A stretch of 64,000 bases of DNA from Psychrobacter sp. 5A.1 (GTDB lineage Bacteria > Pseudomonadota > Gammaproteobacteria > Pseudomonadales > Moraxellaceae): assembly GCF_030407455.1 (NCBI RefSeq), contig NZ_JASDDJ010000005.1, forward strand, positions 1-64,000, given 5' to 3'. Positions 19,389 through 29,024 of the stretch are shown in pieces (within the stretch, counting starts at the first letter, position 1; every line of letters begins with the position of its first letter). Made by a program: the position numbers and the translations under genes. Below the pieces are notes generated by a model. It saw nothing but the letters and a program-made list of their open reading frames with translations, had not been told where the DNA came from and did no database searches.

Positions 19389-20792
19389 ATGTCAGCTAAC
19401 TCTGCCCCATCCCCTGTGATGCCGCCCATTGATACAAGCTATAAGCGTATTGTCGCGATTGCGCTGCCTGTCCTATTGGCCAATTTGGCCATGCCGCTGC
19501 AAAGCGTTATTGACACCGCCATTGTGGGCAATATGAACGATACTGCCAAACTGGCTGGTATGGGTTTGGCAATACAGTTACTGTCCTTGTTGCTCGTCAG
19601 TTTTAATTTTTTGCAGTACGCATCGTCTGGACTGTCCGCACAGGCTTTAGGACAGCTGGCTAATAATGCTGGTCATACGACAGCAGCAGCACCCACGCCT
19701 TTATTATCTATCTTACAACGCGCTTTATTATTGGCATGTATCATCGGGGCCACGTTGCTGATCGCAAAACCGTGGCTGATTGATTTTGGCTTGCAAGCAT
19801 TGTCTGCCAATCCTGAAAGTGGGCGTGCTGCAAAGACCTACTTAGATGTGCGCTTTTGGGGTGTGATCGCAGAGCTGATGAATTTTGCGTTTATTGGTTG
19901 GTTTGCAGGGCAAGGCAAGACCCGTTATATGCTTTACCAGCAGGGATTTATCGCCGTACTTAATATCGTGCTGACTTTGTTTTTTGTGTTTTCGATGCAG
20001 ATGGGGCTGGCAGGTGTCGCGTTGGGGACGACTATTGCATTTTGGTTAGGGGTGCTAATGGCTTTATGGCTAAGTCGCCAACATTTAGGCATCTCTTGGA
20101 CTGCACTATTTCAGGCTGATCGACAGCATTTTGCAAAAGATAAAATGCTTAGGCTATTTTCTTTAAATAAAGATATTTTTGTACGCACACTGGTTTTGAC
20201 CTTAAGCTTTGCTTGGATTACTCGACTGTCTGCCCAAAGCGGCGACGTCATACTGGCAGCCAATGCTATTTTATTGCAAGTATTGAGCATCTCTGCCTTT
20301 GCTCTCGATGGCGTTGCTGTTTCTGCTGAGACATTGAGCGGACAAGCAGCAGGTCGACGTGATTGGCCGCGTTTTCGTATTATCGTGAAGCGTACAGGCG
20401 TAGTTAGCTACGGCCTTGCCATCATGCTAAGTGGCATCTGGTGGCTGGCGATGCCAACTTATTTGGGATTTATGACCAATATTGAATCGGTGTTTGCCCT
20501 CGCCTATGATTACCATTTATATGCCGTGCTACTGCCCCTCGTTGGCGTTGGTGCCTATTGGCTAGATGGCATATTTTTTGGTTTGACGGCGGGCAGTGTG
20601 ATTCGTAACGCTGCGCTGATACTGGCTGCTATTTTTTTCCCACTGAGTTGGCTGCTATATCAGCAATGGGACATGACTGGTATTTGGCTCAGCGTATGGT
20701 GTCTCTTGCTATTAAGGCTCATCGTGTTAGGTGGGTTTTTATACCGCGCTCACCAATCTGGTCGTTATGAAAAACCACAACCTGAAGCGTAA
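19389..20792 (+). CDS. MATE family efflux transporter (DinF-like)
   Basis: Multidrug and toxin extrusion transporter exchanging cations for organic substrates across the inner membrane. About 467 residues from ATG 19389, with 12 hydrophobic helices in two homologous halves. The N-terminal repeat reads IALPVLLANLAMPLQSVIDTAIVG, typical of the DinF branch, and the second half has FALDGVAVSAETLSGQAAG. An upstream frame to 19266 is open but would add a hydrophobic leader not found in the family, so the later Met is preferred although its ribosome site is weak. Substrate unknown. Confidence 0.88.
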   Translation: MSANSAPSPVMPPIDTSYKRIVAIALPVLLANLAMPLQSVIDTAIVGNMNDTAKLAGMGLAIQLLSLLLVSFNFLQYASSGLSAQALGQLANNAGHTTAAAPTPLLSILQRALLLACIIGATLLIAKPWLIDFGLQALSANPESGRAAKTYLDVRFWGVIAELMNFAFIGWFAGQGKTRYMLYQQGFIAVLNIVLTLFFVFSMQMGLAGVALGTTIAFWLGVLMALWLSRQHLGISWTALFQADRQHFAKDKMLRLFSLNKDIFVRTLVLTLSFAWITRLSAQSGDVILAANAILLQVLSISAFALDGVAVSAETLSGQAAGRRDWPRFRIIVKRTGVVSYGLAIMLSGIWWLAMPTYLGFMTNIESVFALAYDYHLYAVLLPLVGVGAYWLDGIFFGLTAGSVIRNAALILAAIFFPLSWLLYQQWDMTGIWLSVWCLLLLRLIVLGGFLYRAHQSGRYEKPQPEA

Positions 20793-20796
20793 TTAT

Positions 20797-20848
20797 TTTT
20801 AAGCCCATAGATTGTATGCCAATAAGTTTTAAGCCCATAGATTTATAA
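20797..20848 (+). repeat. Short direct repeat
   Basis: TTTTTAAGCCCATAGATT and GTTTTAAGCCCATAGATTT occur 30 bases apart, just upstream of the AzlC gene. Possibly a local duplication or paired regulator sites. Confidence 0.55.
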
Positions 20849-20879
20849 AAAACATCATAAGAAAAATTTAGGACGTCAT

Positions 20880-21611
20880 GTGAACACTCATTCAAATGAA
20901 TTAAGCCATCAACACAAAAGCCATTACCACTGGGCTGCAGGCTTCAAAAAAAGCTTGCCCGTTGCGATGGGATATTTACCTGCAGGCATTGCCTTTGGTG
21001 TGCTGGCACAAGTGGCTGGCATTCCCATATGGGCAACGATTATGCTCAGCATTGTTCTCTATGCTGGTGCGGCTCAGTACGCTTGTTTGCCGATGCTCAG
21101 CGCGGGTTTGCCAATTGGCAGTCTCGCCACCAATATCGCTGCGATTAATTTGCGCCACGTATTTTATGGTATGCCATTGTTACAATATCTACCGAAAAAT
21201 AAGCTGGCCAAAACCTATTGCCTGTTTGCCTTGACTGACGAAACTTTTTCGATCATGACGAGCTTACCAAATGAGTCACGACGGGCATTGATACTGCCTA
21301 TCAGTTTATTTAACCAAAGCTGGTGGGTACTCGCGAGCACAGTTGGCGTGATGATCGGTAGTACACTCAGTGACTTGGTGCCACATTTGGATTTTGCTTT
21401 GGTTTGTCTGTTTGCTATTTTGGCTTATGAGCAGTTTCAAAGTATCAAACGCTATTTCCCGATTGGCATTGCGGTGATTGGCTTGATTATCGCCTCTTTC
21501 TTTACCCACAACTGGTTGCTATTGGTCGCCATTACGATCTGTATGTTTATGATCTTGGTACGTGGATTTTGGGTAGAACGTCAGAAGGCAGGAGAATATT
21601 ATGAGCAGTAG
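20880..21611 (+). CDS. AzlC family branched-chain amino-acid exporter, large subunit
   Basis: Large subunit of a two-component exporter of the LIV-E type (AzlC/YgaZ), 243 residues with about six or seven helices. The family pattern is clear: a short soluble start, FKKSLPVAMGYLPAGIAFGVLA, then SIVLYAGAAQYACLPMLSAG and the INLRHVFYGMPL motif. In E. coli YgaZH exports L-valine and L-methionine. The start is GTG 20880 with an AGGA box six bases upstream. It overlaps the AzlD gene by 11 bases. Confidence 0.93.
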   Translation: MNTHSNELSHQHKSHYHWAAGFKKSLPVAMGYLPAGIAFGVLAQVAGIPIWATIMLSIVLYAGAAQYACLPMLSAGLPIGSLATNIAAINLRHVFYGMPLLQYLPKNKLAKTYCLFALTDETFSIMTSLPNESRRALILPISLFNQSWWVLASTVGVMIGSTLSDLVPHLDFALVCLFAILAYEQFQSIKRYFPIGIAVIGLIIASFFTHNWLLLVAITICMFMILVRGFWVERQKAGEYYEQ

Positions 21612-21960
21612 TTATCTTATTTTTGCCACGCTTGCCATGGCTGCCGTCACCTTTATCACACGTGCATTGCCAGCATTGATACCCAGAAAACTGTTGGACA
21701 CGCCTTGGCTGCATCGGCTAAATGAGAGTTTGCCATTATCAGTCATGGTACTACTTATTTTAACCAGCCTGTCTTATCAAGGCTTATCGGCCACAACTGA
21801 GATCAGTAGCCCTGAATTACATTTATTAATGGCGCAAATTGGTGCGATCATTTTGGTGTTATTCATTTATCATATTAGCCAGCAGCTATTGGTTAGTATG
21901 GTCGTTGGCATCACCGCCATTAATGGCCTATTATGGGTATTTAACAGTTTTTTGGGCTAA
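21601..21960 (+). CDS. AzlD family branched-chain amino-acid exporter, small subunit
   Basis: A 119-residue membrane protein with four helices, partner of the AzlC-type subunit just upstream. TFITRALPALIPRKLLDTPWLHRLNESLPLSVMVLLIL is the standard opening of the AzlD/YgaH family. The start lies inside the end of the AzlC gene and has an AGGAGA box there, so the two are translationally coupled. A MITE-like repeat follows 19 bases after the stop. Confidence 0.92.
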   Translation: MSSSYLIFATLAMAAVTFITRALPALIPRKLLDTPWLHRLNESLPLSVMVLLILTSLSYQGLSATTEISSPELHLLMAQIGAIILVLFIYHISQQLLVSMVVGITAINGLLWVFNSFLG

Positions 21961-21979
21961 AATATTTCGCCCATTTATA

Positions 21980-22153
21980 TAGGGCGTGTCCTCAATTCAA
22001 TCGATAGTCATCTAAATGGGTTAAAAATTGCTAAATCTTGCCAAACGGTGTCAAATAGCTGACTAATATCTCGATATTATCTTCGCTATTTTCCTTGTTT
22101 GACGGCCATTTATTGCACTTTTATCACCATGTTTGAAACGAAGACACGCCCTA
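21980..22153 (+). mobile_element. MITE-like repeat, copy B
   Basis: 174-base repeat with ends TAGGGCGTGTCCTCAATTC and GAAGACACGCCCTA, same orientation as copy A. It sits between azlD and the terminator shared with purF, and has no coding capacity. Confidence 0.88.
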
Positions 22154-22170
22154 ATTATATTTCAAACATA

Positions 22171-22205
22171 AAAAAGCTAGATTCTATTCAGAATCTAGCT
22201 TTTTC
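22171..22205. terminator. Bidirectional intrinsic terminator
   Basis: Stem AAAAAGCTAGATTCT / AGAATCTAGCTTTTT with a four-base loop, between convergent azlD and purF. Confidence 0.92.
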
Positions 22206-22234
22206 TTATCTTAGAATAATGGCTTCAATATGGT

Positions 22235-23770
22235 TTAAAGCTCTTCAACGCCCATCATGTCAACTGGGGTATCAGCCACGATTTGTACGCCTTTTTTACC
22301 TGTCTTAGCCGTGTCGTTGCGCTGCTCTTGTAGATGATCAAGATAGGCTTCATTGATCTGACCAGTGATGTAGCAACCATTGAACACAGCACAATCAAAG
22401 CCTTCAACTTTGCTATGCTTGGTATCTTTTACTGCATCAATCAAGTCATCCAAGTCTTGGAAAATCAAACGATCAGCACCGATGATTTCACGCACTTCTT
22501 CGACTGTGTGACCTGAAGCAATTAGCTCGCTACGTACTGGCATATCGATACCATACACGTTTGGATACTTAACTGGTGGCGCAGCACTGGCGAAAAATAC
22601 TTTATTGGCACCAGCGTCTCGAGCCATTTGAATGATTTCATGACAGGTCGTACCGCGAACGATAGAGTCATCAACCAATAGTACGTTTTTACCTTTGAAT
22701 TCTAACGGCACAGCGCTGAGTTTTTGGCGAACTGATTTTTTGCGTTGCTGCTGACCTGGCATGATGAAGGTACGACCGATATAGCGGTTTTTCATAAACC
22801 CTTCACGGTACTTAACATTCATCTTAAGTGCCAACTCCATCGCGGAAGTACGCGAGGTATCTGGAATAGGAATGACCACATCGATATCGTGATCTTCGCC
22901 CCATTCAGTCATGATCTTATCTGCCAGTTTTTCACCCATACGTAAGCGGGCTTTATAAACTGAGATATTGTCCATGATTGAATCTGGACGGGCGAAATAG
23001 ACATACTCAAAGATACATGGTGTGTATTCTTTTTGCGCTACGCACTGATGGGTATGTATTTTATGATCGAGATCAATAAAGATAGCTTCGCCTGGTTTGA
23101 CATCACGAATAATCGTAAATCCAGACCCTGTCAATGCGACTGACTCTGAAGCGACCATATACTCAGTGCCACCGTTTGGAGCCATACGCTTACCATAGAT
23201 AAGCGGACGGATACCGTTCGGGTCACGAAAGGCAAGTAAACCATGGCCAGTAATAAGTGCGACCACACCATAAGCGCCTTCGACACGGCCATAAACAGAC
23301 GTGACTGCTTCAAAAATATCAGCAGGCGTTGCTTTGGTTTTACCCAAATTCTGCATCTCATGTGCCAGTACGTTCAACAGTACTTCAGAATCTGAATCCG
23401 TATTAAGATGGCGGCGATCTTCTATGTACAAAGACTTGGCCAAGCTCTCAGCATTGGTCAAGTTACCGTTATGTGCAAGGGTAATACCATAAGGCGAGTT
23501 GACATAAAATGGCTGAGCTTCAGCGCTGCTAGAAGTACCCGCTGTTGGGTAACGAACGTGACCGATACCGAACTTTCCAACCAGTTTCATCATATGACGA
23601 TTCATAAACACGTCACGTACCATGCCATTTTCTTTACGTAGATAAAGTCGTCCATCTTGCAAAGTGACAATACCTGCTGCATCTTGCCCGCGATGCTGTA
23701 GCATCGTCAAACCGTCATAAAGTATCTGATTGACTGGTTCGTGAGCTGCAACTCCAATGACTCCACACAT
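22235..23770 (-). CDS. purF: Amidophosphoribosyltransferase
   Basis: First committed step of purine synthesis: PRPP plus glutamine gives 5-phosphoribosylamine. The 511-residue enzyme starts MCGVIGV, so Cys2 becomes the catalytic N-terminal nucleophile of the glutaminase domain after Met removal. The phosphoribosyltransferase domain shows the PRPP-binding motif [14 protein letters not shown] near residue 360. The length matches E. coli PurF (505). cvpA lies upstream on the same strand, the classical cvpA-purF order, but 236 bases separate them. A PurR site was not identified. Confidence 0.98.
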   Translation of the reverse strand: MCGVIGVAAHEPVNQILYDGLTMLQHRGQDAAGIVTLQDGRLYLRKENGMVRDVFMNRHMMKLVGKFGIGHVRYPTAGTSSSAEAQPFYVNSPYGITLAHNGNLTNAESLAKSLYIEDRRHLNTDSDSEVLLNVLAHEMQNLGKTKATPADIFEAVTSVYGRVEGAYGVVALITGHGLLAFRDPNGIRPLIYGKRMAPNGGTEYMVASESVALTGSGFTIIRDVKPGEAIFIDLDHKIHTHQCVAQKEYTPCIFEYVYFARPDSIMDNISVYKARLRMGEKLADKIMTEWGEDHDIDVVIPIPDTSRTSAMELALKMNVKYREGFMKNRYIGRTFIMPGQQQRKKSVRQKLSAVPLEFKGKNVLLVDDSIVRGTTCHEIIQMARDAGANKVFFASAAPPVKYPNVYGIDMPVRSELIASGHTVEEVREIIGADRLIFQDLDDLIDAVKDTKHSKVEGFDCAVFNGCYITGQINEAYLDHLQEQRNDTAKTGKKGVQIVADTPVDMMGVEEL

Positions 23771-24006
23771 AATAGCTATATCCTATTTTGACTCATACAT
23801 TAGTACGACAATAACGGCAAACTTAACGACAGTATATTGCTAAAATCAGTTACTATCGCTCACCGCTAACCTGATGGTATTGTAAAAAACTTAACGAGAT
23901 TTTTCGATAATCTATCTTTGATTATCAGTGACACGTGCAAACCTTTAGAAGTATAAAAAGAAGTAGAATGATAGACACTTAAATAGAATAATAGGCAATT
24001 ATAAAA

Positions 24007-24504
24007 TTACGACTGATTGACCTGATCCCAAGCCATGCCTAATACGTCTGACACCAAGGCCTTGCCCATCGGTGCATAAGGCAATAGCTCAGGCGCAAGC
24101 ACTGACGTTTGCCATTGTGGCATTTTGACCAGTAATGGTGCGCTGACGCTCAAAACGACTAACACCATCAGTACGTTTTTGGCAGCACCCAATACGCCAC
24201 CTGCCATTTTGTCCAAGACGCCCAAACGTAAGGTTTTAAGCACGCCTGAAAATACAAACGCCGCTAGATGCATGATCGCCAATATCACGATGACTACCAA
24301 TAAAAAAGCCATTGCCATTTGTAACACAGGGTTTTGTACGATACCAGATAACTGAGGCGACACCACTCCTGCCAAACGCGTCGCAGCGATAAGGGCGATA
24401 AACCAACCCACCAAGCCGATTGCTGTTTTGATCAGTCCCACTTGAAAGCCGCGCCATAAGCCAATCAAGACAACGATAGCAATCACAATATCTAAACCAC
24501 TCAT
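24007..24504 (-). CDS. cvpA: CvpA family membrane protein
   Basis: A 165-residue inner-membrane protein with four hydrophobic helices, beginning MSGLDIVIAIVVLIGLWRGFQVGLIKTAIGL, the signature of the CvpA family (linked in E. coli to colicin V production and to envelope or bile stress). Gene order pyrD, cvpA, purF on one strand groups it with nucleotide synthesis. The start is only 30 bases from the end of pyrD, so these two are probably co-transcribed. Confidence 0.93.
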   Translation of the reverse strand: MSGLDIVIAIVVLIGLWRGFQVGLIKTAIGLVGWFIALIAATRLAGVVSPQLSGIVQNPVLQMAMAFLLVVIVILAIMHLAAFVFSGVLKTLRLGVLDKMAGGVLGAAKNVLMVLVVLSVSAPLLVKMPQWQTSVLAPELLPYAPMGKALVSDVLGMAWDQVNQS

Positions 24505-24534
24505 GCTGTACGCCTTATTACCTTATTTGTTGGA

Positions 24535-25569
24535 TTAGCTTTCCATGGCATCATAATAGCCACCGATTGCTTGAATACAAGACTGCACCAGCCCAGGACC
24601 TCTATATATGAGTCCAGTATAGAGCTGTACCATGTCTGCCCCTGCTTCTATTTTTTTGATGGCTTTGGCACCGCTATCGATACCGCCGACGCCTATCAGC
24701 GCAACTTTACCCTCTAGCTGATCAGAGAACTGTTGTAAAATCTGGGTACTAATATGGCTCACTGGACGACCAGATAGACCACCCATTTGATCGCCATCAC
24801 GCAAATCTTCGACACCCACACGGCTCAGCGTCGTATTGGTCGCAATCAAACCATCAATCTCAAAATCTATTAATTGCTGTGAGATATAGTCAACTTGCAG
24901 AGGCTCTAGATCGGGAGCAACTTTGAGTACCAATGGCACATAAAAACCATATTCGGTGGCTAACTGACTGTGACGGTTTTTAATCGTATCCATCAGCTGA
25001 GTCAGCGCCTCACCGCTTTGTAAATCACGTAGATTTTTGGTATTTGGTGAGGAGATATTGACGGTAATATACGAAGCATACGGATAGGCACGCTCTAAAC
25101 AATAGACGTAATCATCTGCGGCGTTCTCTACTGGCGTATCGGCGTTTTTACCAATATTGATACCGATATTGCCTTTGTATTTGCAACGTTTGACATTGTC
25201 GATCAGATAATCGATACCTTGATTGTTAAAACCCATACGATTGATAATAGCGTCTGCTTGCTTAATTCTAAACAGCCTTGGCTTATCATTACCTATTTGC
25301 GGCCTTGGTGTGACCGTCCCTACTTCTATAAAACCAAAACCCAGCTCAGCCAGCGCATCAATATAATCACCGTTTTTGTCTAGACCTGCTGCCAGTCCAA
25401 CCGGATTAGAAAATTGCAATCCCATACAGTCTGTTGGCTGCATCGATTGACCATACACCAAACCTAAAACACGTGCTTTGTGCGCTTTATCTAATAAAGA
25501 TAAAGTCATCTCGTGGGCGTGTTCGGGATCCAAGTTAAACAAAAAAGGACGAAGTAAGGCATAAGACAT
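24535..25569 (-). CDS. pyrD: Dihydroorotate dehydrogenase (quinone), class 2
   Basis: Fourth step of pyrimidine synthesis: oxidises dihydroorotate to orotate and passes electrons to membrane quinones through FMN. The 344-residue length and the amphipathic N terminus ([18 protein letters not shown]) are those of the membrane-associated class 2 enzyme. [15 protein letters not shown] holds the catalytic Ser region, KVAPDL the FMN lysine, and [11 protein letters not shown] the phosphate-binding loop. It precedes cvpA by 30 bases. Confidence 0.98.
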   Translation of the reverse strand: MSYALLRPFLFNLDPEHAHEMTLSLLDKAHKARVLGLVYGQSMQPTDCMGLQFSNPVGLAAGLDKNGDYIDALAELGFGFIEVGTVTPRPQIGNDKPRLFRIKQADAIINRMGFNNQGIDYLIDNVKRCKYKGNIGINIGKNADTPVENAADDYVYCLERAYPYASYITVNISSPNTKNLRDLQSGEALTQLMDTIKNRHSQLATEYGFYVPLVLKVAPDLEPLQVDYISQQLIDFEIDGLIATNTTLSRVGVEDLRDGDQMGGLSGRPVSHISTQILQQFSDQLEGKVALIGVGGIDSGAKAIKKIEAGADMVQLYTGLIYRGPGLVQSCIQAIGGYYDAMES

Positions 25570-25759
25570 AATGATGACGGACCCTGCTTGGAAGAAATAG
25601 TGAATAAAGAATGTGAATAAAATCAGGCGCAGCGATTATATCAGCTTAACAGAAATAAGAGCAAAGTTTCAGTCGCTAAATTTCTACATTTGAGCGGTAA
25701 CCAATGCTTATGAGTCTCTGTCAAATCACGATCCGTTGCCAGTTGCTACGCTAAAGCGT

Positions 25760-25778
25760 TAGGGCGCATCCTCAATCT
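25760..25778. repeat. Solo end of the MITE-like repeat (decayed)
   Basis: TAGGGCGCATCCTCAATC matches the terminal sequence of the repeat family with few changes, but no second end or interior is recognisable nearby. Confidence 0.4.
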
Positions 25779-25794
25779 GAACCTTTATAGATAT

Positions 25795-26208
25795 CTAAGG
25801 TACAGGGCGACCATCAGTCAATGCTATCCAACCACGGACGATACGATATAGATGCCAGATGAAGGTAAAGACCATAATCAAGCAACCAACCCCCGCCAAC
25901 AAGAACGAACCAATAGCGACATTGCTACTATCCGCCAATACGCTAATGCCAAAGCCACCCAGCGCAAAGGTGACGAGAATAATACCGATAATGAATCCAA
26001 CGATACTGTACCAAAAAGTCTTAATCTGCCAATCAAAATGCGTGGCCAACCATGAGCCACTGGCATCGTGGCGCTTGGCATAGTTCATCACAATCGGCAC
26101 AATCCACAATAGACCAGCGGTAAAGTAGCTAATCACATATAAAAAATAAGTAATATGGTTATAAGTAATTAAAGAACGGCGCTTATCGTTATTCATACGG
26201 TCACTCAT
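25795..26208 (-). CDS. DUF4870-like small membrane protein
   Basis: A 137-residue protein with three or four hydrophobic helices. The pattern ITYFLYVISYFTAGLLWIVPIVMNYAKRHDASGSWLATHFDWQIKTFW, followed by a last helix and HLYRIVRGWIALTDGRP, is that of the DUF4870 (TIC20-like) family of small membrane proteins of unknown role. It stands alone between pyrD and gspM on the same strand, with repeat fragments on both sides. Confidence 0.72.
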   Translation of the reverse strand: MSDRMNNDKRRSLITYNHITYFLYVISYFTAGLLWIVPIVMNYAKRHDASGSWLATHFDWQIKTFWYSIVGFIIGIILVTFALGGFGISVLADSSNVAIGSFLLAGVGCLIMVFTFIWHLYRIVRGWIALTDGRPVP

Positions 26209-26320
26209 TGTGTGAGATTTTCCTTACTAGTGATATTTTTTCTCAGTAGTCATAGGGTTAACTATGTAATGGTGGCAGATAAGGGACTTTTCAATGATAC
26301 CCATGCTAAAGCAAGAGGTT

Positions 26321-26380
26321 AAGGCCTGCCTTCAATTCACTCGATAGTCATCTAAACGGGCCAAAAATGGCGAAATGCCA
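26321..26380 (+). mobile_element. Truncated MITE-like repeat, fragment F
   Basis: Left part only of the repeat family (GGCCTGCCTTCAATTCACTCG, then GATAGTCATCTAA). It breaks off just before the gspM stop codon. The interior and right end are missing. Confidence 0.6.
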
Positions 26381-26392
26381 GTTTGACGCGTT

Positions 26393-26962
26393 TTACGAAG
26401 TGACCGTCGCTTGTACCTGAATGGATTTATTGGTGATGTCTTGCTGCATGGACAACTGGGTGAATTGCCAGCCTTGTTGCTCAAGCTTACCAAGTGCAGC
26501 ACTCACAACCGCTTGACTGGGATGGGTAAAGCTCAATTGTATTGAATCCCCTGCTGCGACCACCTGAGCCTCTGTAATGCCTGCGTTATTTAGCAGCGCA
26601 CTAATGCGATTGGCAGGTGGCATGTCAGCTTTTCCGTTGACCGCAGAGCCAGCACTCGATGTATTGCTATCGATATTACCTGCTTGAGCACGCAACCAAA
26701 AATAATCCGCCACTTGCTCCTGATAATTGCTCTTACTGTCACTTGCTGCTTGATGAACGCTATAGCCACCATAGCCGCCGATGAACAGTAATAAAAACAT
26801 AGATAATATGCCTAACGCTAACTGATCACGTGGCGGCAGTCCTTGCCAGCGCGTCGCCAGTACATTTTGATAACGACTCACACGCTCTGAAAATGCAGGC
26901 GTGTTGGTACTGGTTGCAGAGACAGCTGTATTGCGTTTGGTACGGCGTTGTAATCGTTTCAT
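26393..26962 (-). CDS. gspM: Type II secretion system protein M
   Basis: Inner-membrane platform component of the type II secretion system, 189 residues. A basic, unstructured cytosolic start (KRLQRRTKRN) leads to QNVLATRWQGLPPRDQLALGILSMFLLLFIGGYGGY, the single helix. A periplasmic ferredoxin-like domain follows (NAGITEAQVVAAGDSIQLSF and FTQLSMQQD motifs). It is 32 bases from gspL, its usual partner, and probably in one operon. The other gsp genes are not in the window. Its end abuts a truncated repeat. Confidence 0.87.
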   Translation of the reverse strand: MKRLQRRTKRNTAVSATSTNTPAFSERVSRYQNVLATRWQGLPPRDQLALGILSMFLLLFIGGYGGYSVHQAASDSKSNYQEQVADYFWLRAQAGNIDSNTSSAGSAVNGKADMPPANRISALLNNAGITEAQVVAAGDSIQLSFTHPSQAVVSAALGKLEQQGWQFTQLSMQQDITNKSIQVQATVTS

Positions 26963-26994
26963 GTTTTGACCTTTATTACCAATACCTTGATGAA

Positions 26995-28248
26995 TTATGA
27001 CGCTGCCGCATTGTCTGCCATACCGTTGTTTTCTACAACATTGACGGTGACTTGGCCACTAAATTGACCTTGCTCATTGCTATTAACTTGTGCCAGCTTG
27101 GCATTTAAGCCTTGCGCCACCAGTGTACTTGTAAATTTATCAAGACTACCGCGATCAGGGGCAATCAAGGTGAAGCTGAGTGCTGATGGCTGCATCACCA
27201 ATGCTTGTGCACGTAATGAAGACTGCTTGATCAACGGTGATATCCGCGACAGCGCGGCAATATGCGATGCAGGGGCTTGGCTATCACTACGCAATTTTGG
27301 CTGCAATTGTACTTGTAATTTGGTGCGTGTACTCAGTGGCTCATCTGCAAACCAAGATTGATACTGCGCCACAATTTCAGTTTTGGTCGCCGCTGTCGCC
27401 TCATTATACTTATACCACTGCACCCCATCGGTTGCCATCTGTAGCACTAAGGCAGATAGCGCAACCATCACTGCCACGCGCAGATAAGGTGATACCTGAG
27501 AGTCGGTTGATTTAATAAAGAAATTAAGCGCATGACGTTCGGGGTGGTCTATCGGCTTGGGAGTTGTGGTCAATGTGGTTAATAAAAGCTGATGGTCTGC
27601 AACCACTTCGGCCGTTTGCGTCATAAAATTCATTGGTACTATTGGTACTGAGGCATTCAAAGATTTATCCATCGCCTCAATAGGCGGTAGCACCATTACT
27701 TCACTTAAATGGGGGAAGCGCTCGAAAATCAACGGCAAATAGCTGACCGCCATACCCTGACGCAATGATTGGCGCAAGAGCATGGTTTGTTCATCTTGGT
27801 ATAAGGTCACTTGCTGACCTGCACCCTCTTCTGGTGTGGGTAACAATAAAAAATCTGGCAGTAATGCCGTTATGCTCAAGCCAACCAGCTGCGCGCTTTG
27901 CTGCCATGATTCAATGTCACTTTGTGCCAGTGCATACAGTTGCGTACTATCCGCCTGACTCAATTGGCGGATGGCCAACTGCTCGACAGGCGTCAGTGAG
28001 GTTTCTTCAAATAAATACTGCTTGCCGCTATTGCCAAGCTGCTTTAGCTGAGCAGCATTGAGCGCCGTCTCTACTTGTAACGCATGACTTGAGGGAAAGT
28101 ATAGGCAAAGTGTCTTTTGGCTATTGGACTTATAATTACCATAAATAGCTTGCAGCTGCTGCCAACCATCAACCGTTTGCCACTGCTGTACATCTTCATG
28201 CCAGACAGCTAGCGGGCTATGCTGCGCTCGTAACCAAACATGTAACAC
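26995..28248 (-). CDS. gspL: Type II secretion system protein L
   Basis: Bitopic platform protein linking the GspE ATPase to the secretion machine. It starts LHVWLRA, the typical GspL opening. An actin-like cytosolic domain (about 1-240) leads to a helix (VAVMVALSALVLQMA) and a ferredoxin-like periplasmic domain ending in GQFSGQVTVNVV. GTG 28248 is preferred because an AGGA box lies eight bases upstream; an alternative TTG at 28263 has no ribosome site. GspM follows directly. Confidence 0.87.
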   Translation of the reverse strand: MLHVWLRAQHSPLAVWHEDVQQWQTVDGWQQLQAIYGNYKSNSQKTLCLYFPSSHALQVETALNAAQLKQLGNSGKQYLFEETSLTPVEQLAIRQLSQADSTQLYALAQSDIESWQQSAQLVGLSITALLPDFLLLPTPEEGAGQQVTLYQDEQTMLLRQSLRQGMAVSYLPLIFERFPHLSEVMVLPPIEAMDKSLNASVPIVPMNFMTQTAEVVADHQLLLTTLTTTPKPIDHPERHALNFFIKSTDSQVSPYLRVAVMVALSALVLQMATDGVQWYKYNEATAATKTEIVAQYQSWFADEPLSTRTKLQVQLQPKLRSDSQAPASHIAALSRISPLIKQSSLRAQALVMQPSALSFTLIAPDRGSLDKFTSTLVAQGLNAKLAQVNSNEQGQFSGQVTVNVVENNGMADNAAAS

Positions 28249-28308
28249 TAAACGTGTCCTCAATTATTGTTGCAGTTATCAGAATGTTGTTAGGGTCTGC
28301 TATCCAGT

Positions 28309-28767
28309 CTAATACGGCTGATCAGGTACAAAACGCTCAATTTCCGTTGCCATACCTGCCATCACAAAGTCCATTTCAAATACTCTGGCTTCTGCTAAAG
28401 AAAATGACTCAGGATAATCACCCGTTAATAGACCAGCGATATAAGCAACGATAGACATATGACAGACGACCACCAGACATTCAGCGTCGATATTAGCAAT
28501 ATCTATTAGCGCCTGACGGGCATCATCAGAGGGCGTGATATTGTCCTGTACGGTTGCTGGAACCTCAGGTGCACGCGACTGAAACGCTGCCAGTGTCTGC
28601 TGTGCCCTATCATAAGGGCTTACGACAAAATGATCTGGATGATAATGAGTCGTCACATACTCTGCCGTTTGTGCGGCTTGCTGCTGTCCGATATCAGTCA
28701 GCTGCCGCGCACTGTCGGGGCGCGTGTTATCTTCTGCTTGACCATGACGTACTAGTATAATTTTCAT
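28309..28767 (-). CDS. sixA: Phosphohistidine phosphatase SixA
   Basis: Histidine phosphatase of the phosphoglycerate mutase superfamily; SixA removes phosphate from His in phosphotransfer proteins such as ArcB or the nitrogen PTS. The 152-residue protein opens KIILVRHGQAEDN with the catalytic RHG, and has the second His in VVCHMSIVAYIAG. A strong AAGGAGGG box precedes the ATG. Repeat copy C lies 22 bases upstream, so any promoter is within or beyond it. Confidence 0.93.
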   Translation of the reverse strand: MKIILVRHGQAEDNTRPDSARQLTDIGQQQAAQTAEYVTTHYHPDHFVVSPYDRAQQTLAAFQSRAPEVPATVQDNITPSDDARQALIDIANIDAECLVVVCHMSIVAYIAGLLTGDYPESFSLAEARVFEMDFVMAGMATEIERFVPDQPY

Positions 28768-28789
28768 AACCCTCCTTGGTGCACTGAAT

Positions 28790-28963
28790 TAGGGCGTGTC
28801 TTCATTTCAAAAATGGTGATGAAAATGAGATAAATTGCCGTCAAACAAGGAAAATAGCGCAGATAATATCGGGATATTAACCAACTATTTAACGATGTTT
28901 GGCAAGATTTAGCCATTTTTAGCCCATTTAGATGACTATCGGGTGAATTGAAGACACGCCCTA
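28790..28963 (-). mobile_element. MITE-like repeat, copy C
   Basis: 174-base repeat with clean ends TAGGGCGTGTCTTCA and TGAAGACACGCCCTA, in the reverse orientation to copies A and B. It is near identical to copy E except for a short insertion near the left end. It lies between the gpsA stop and the sixA start. Confidence 0.92.
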
Positions 28964-29024
28964 GACTACCTATCAATGATGCTTCTTAATGATGTCGTTC
29001 AATACATCTCTTAATAGTCGCCTC

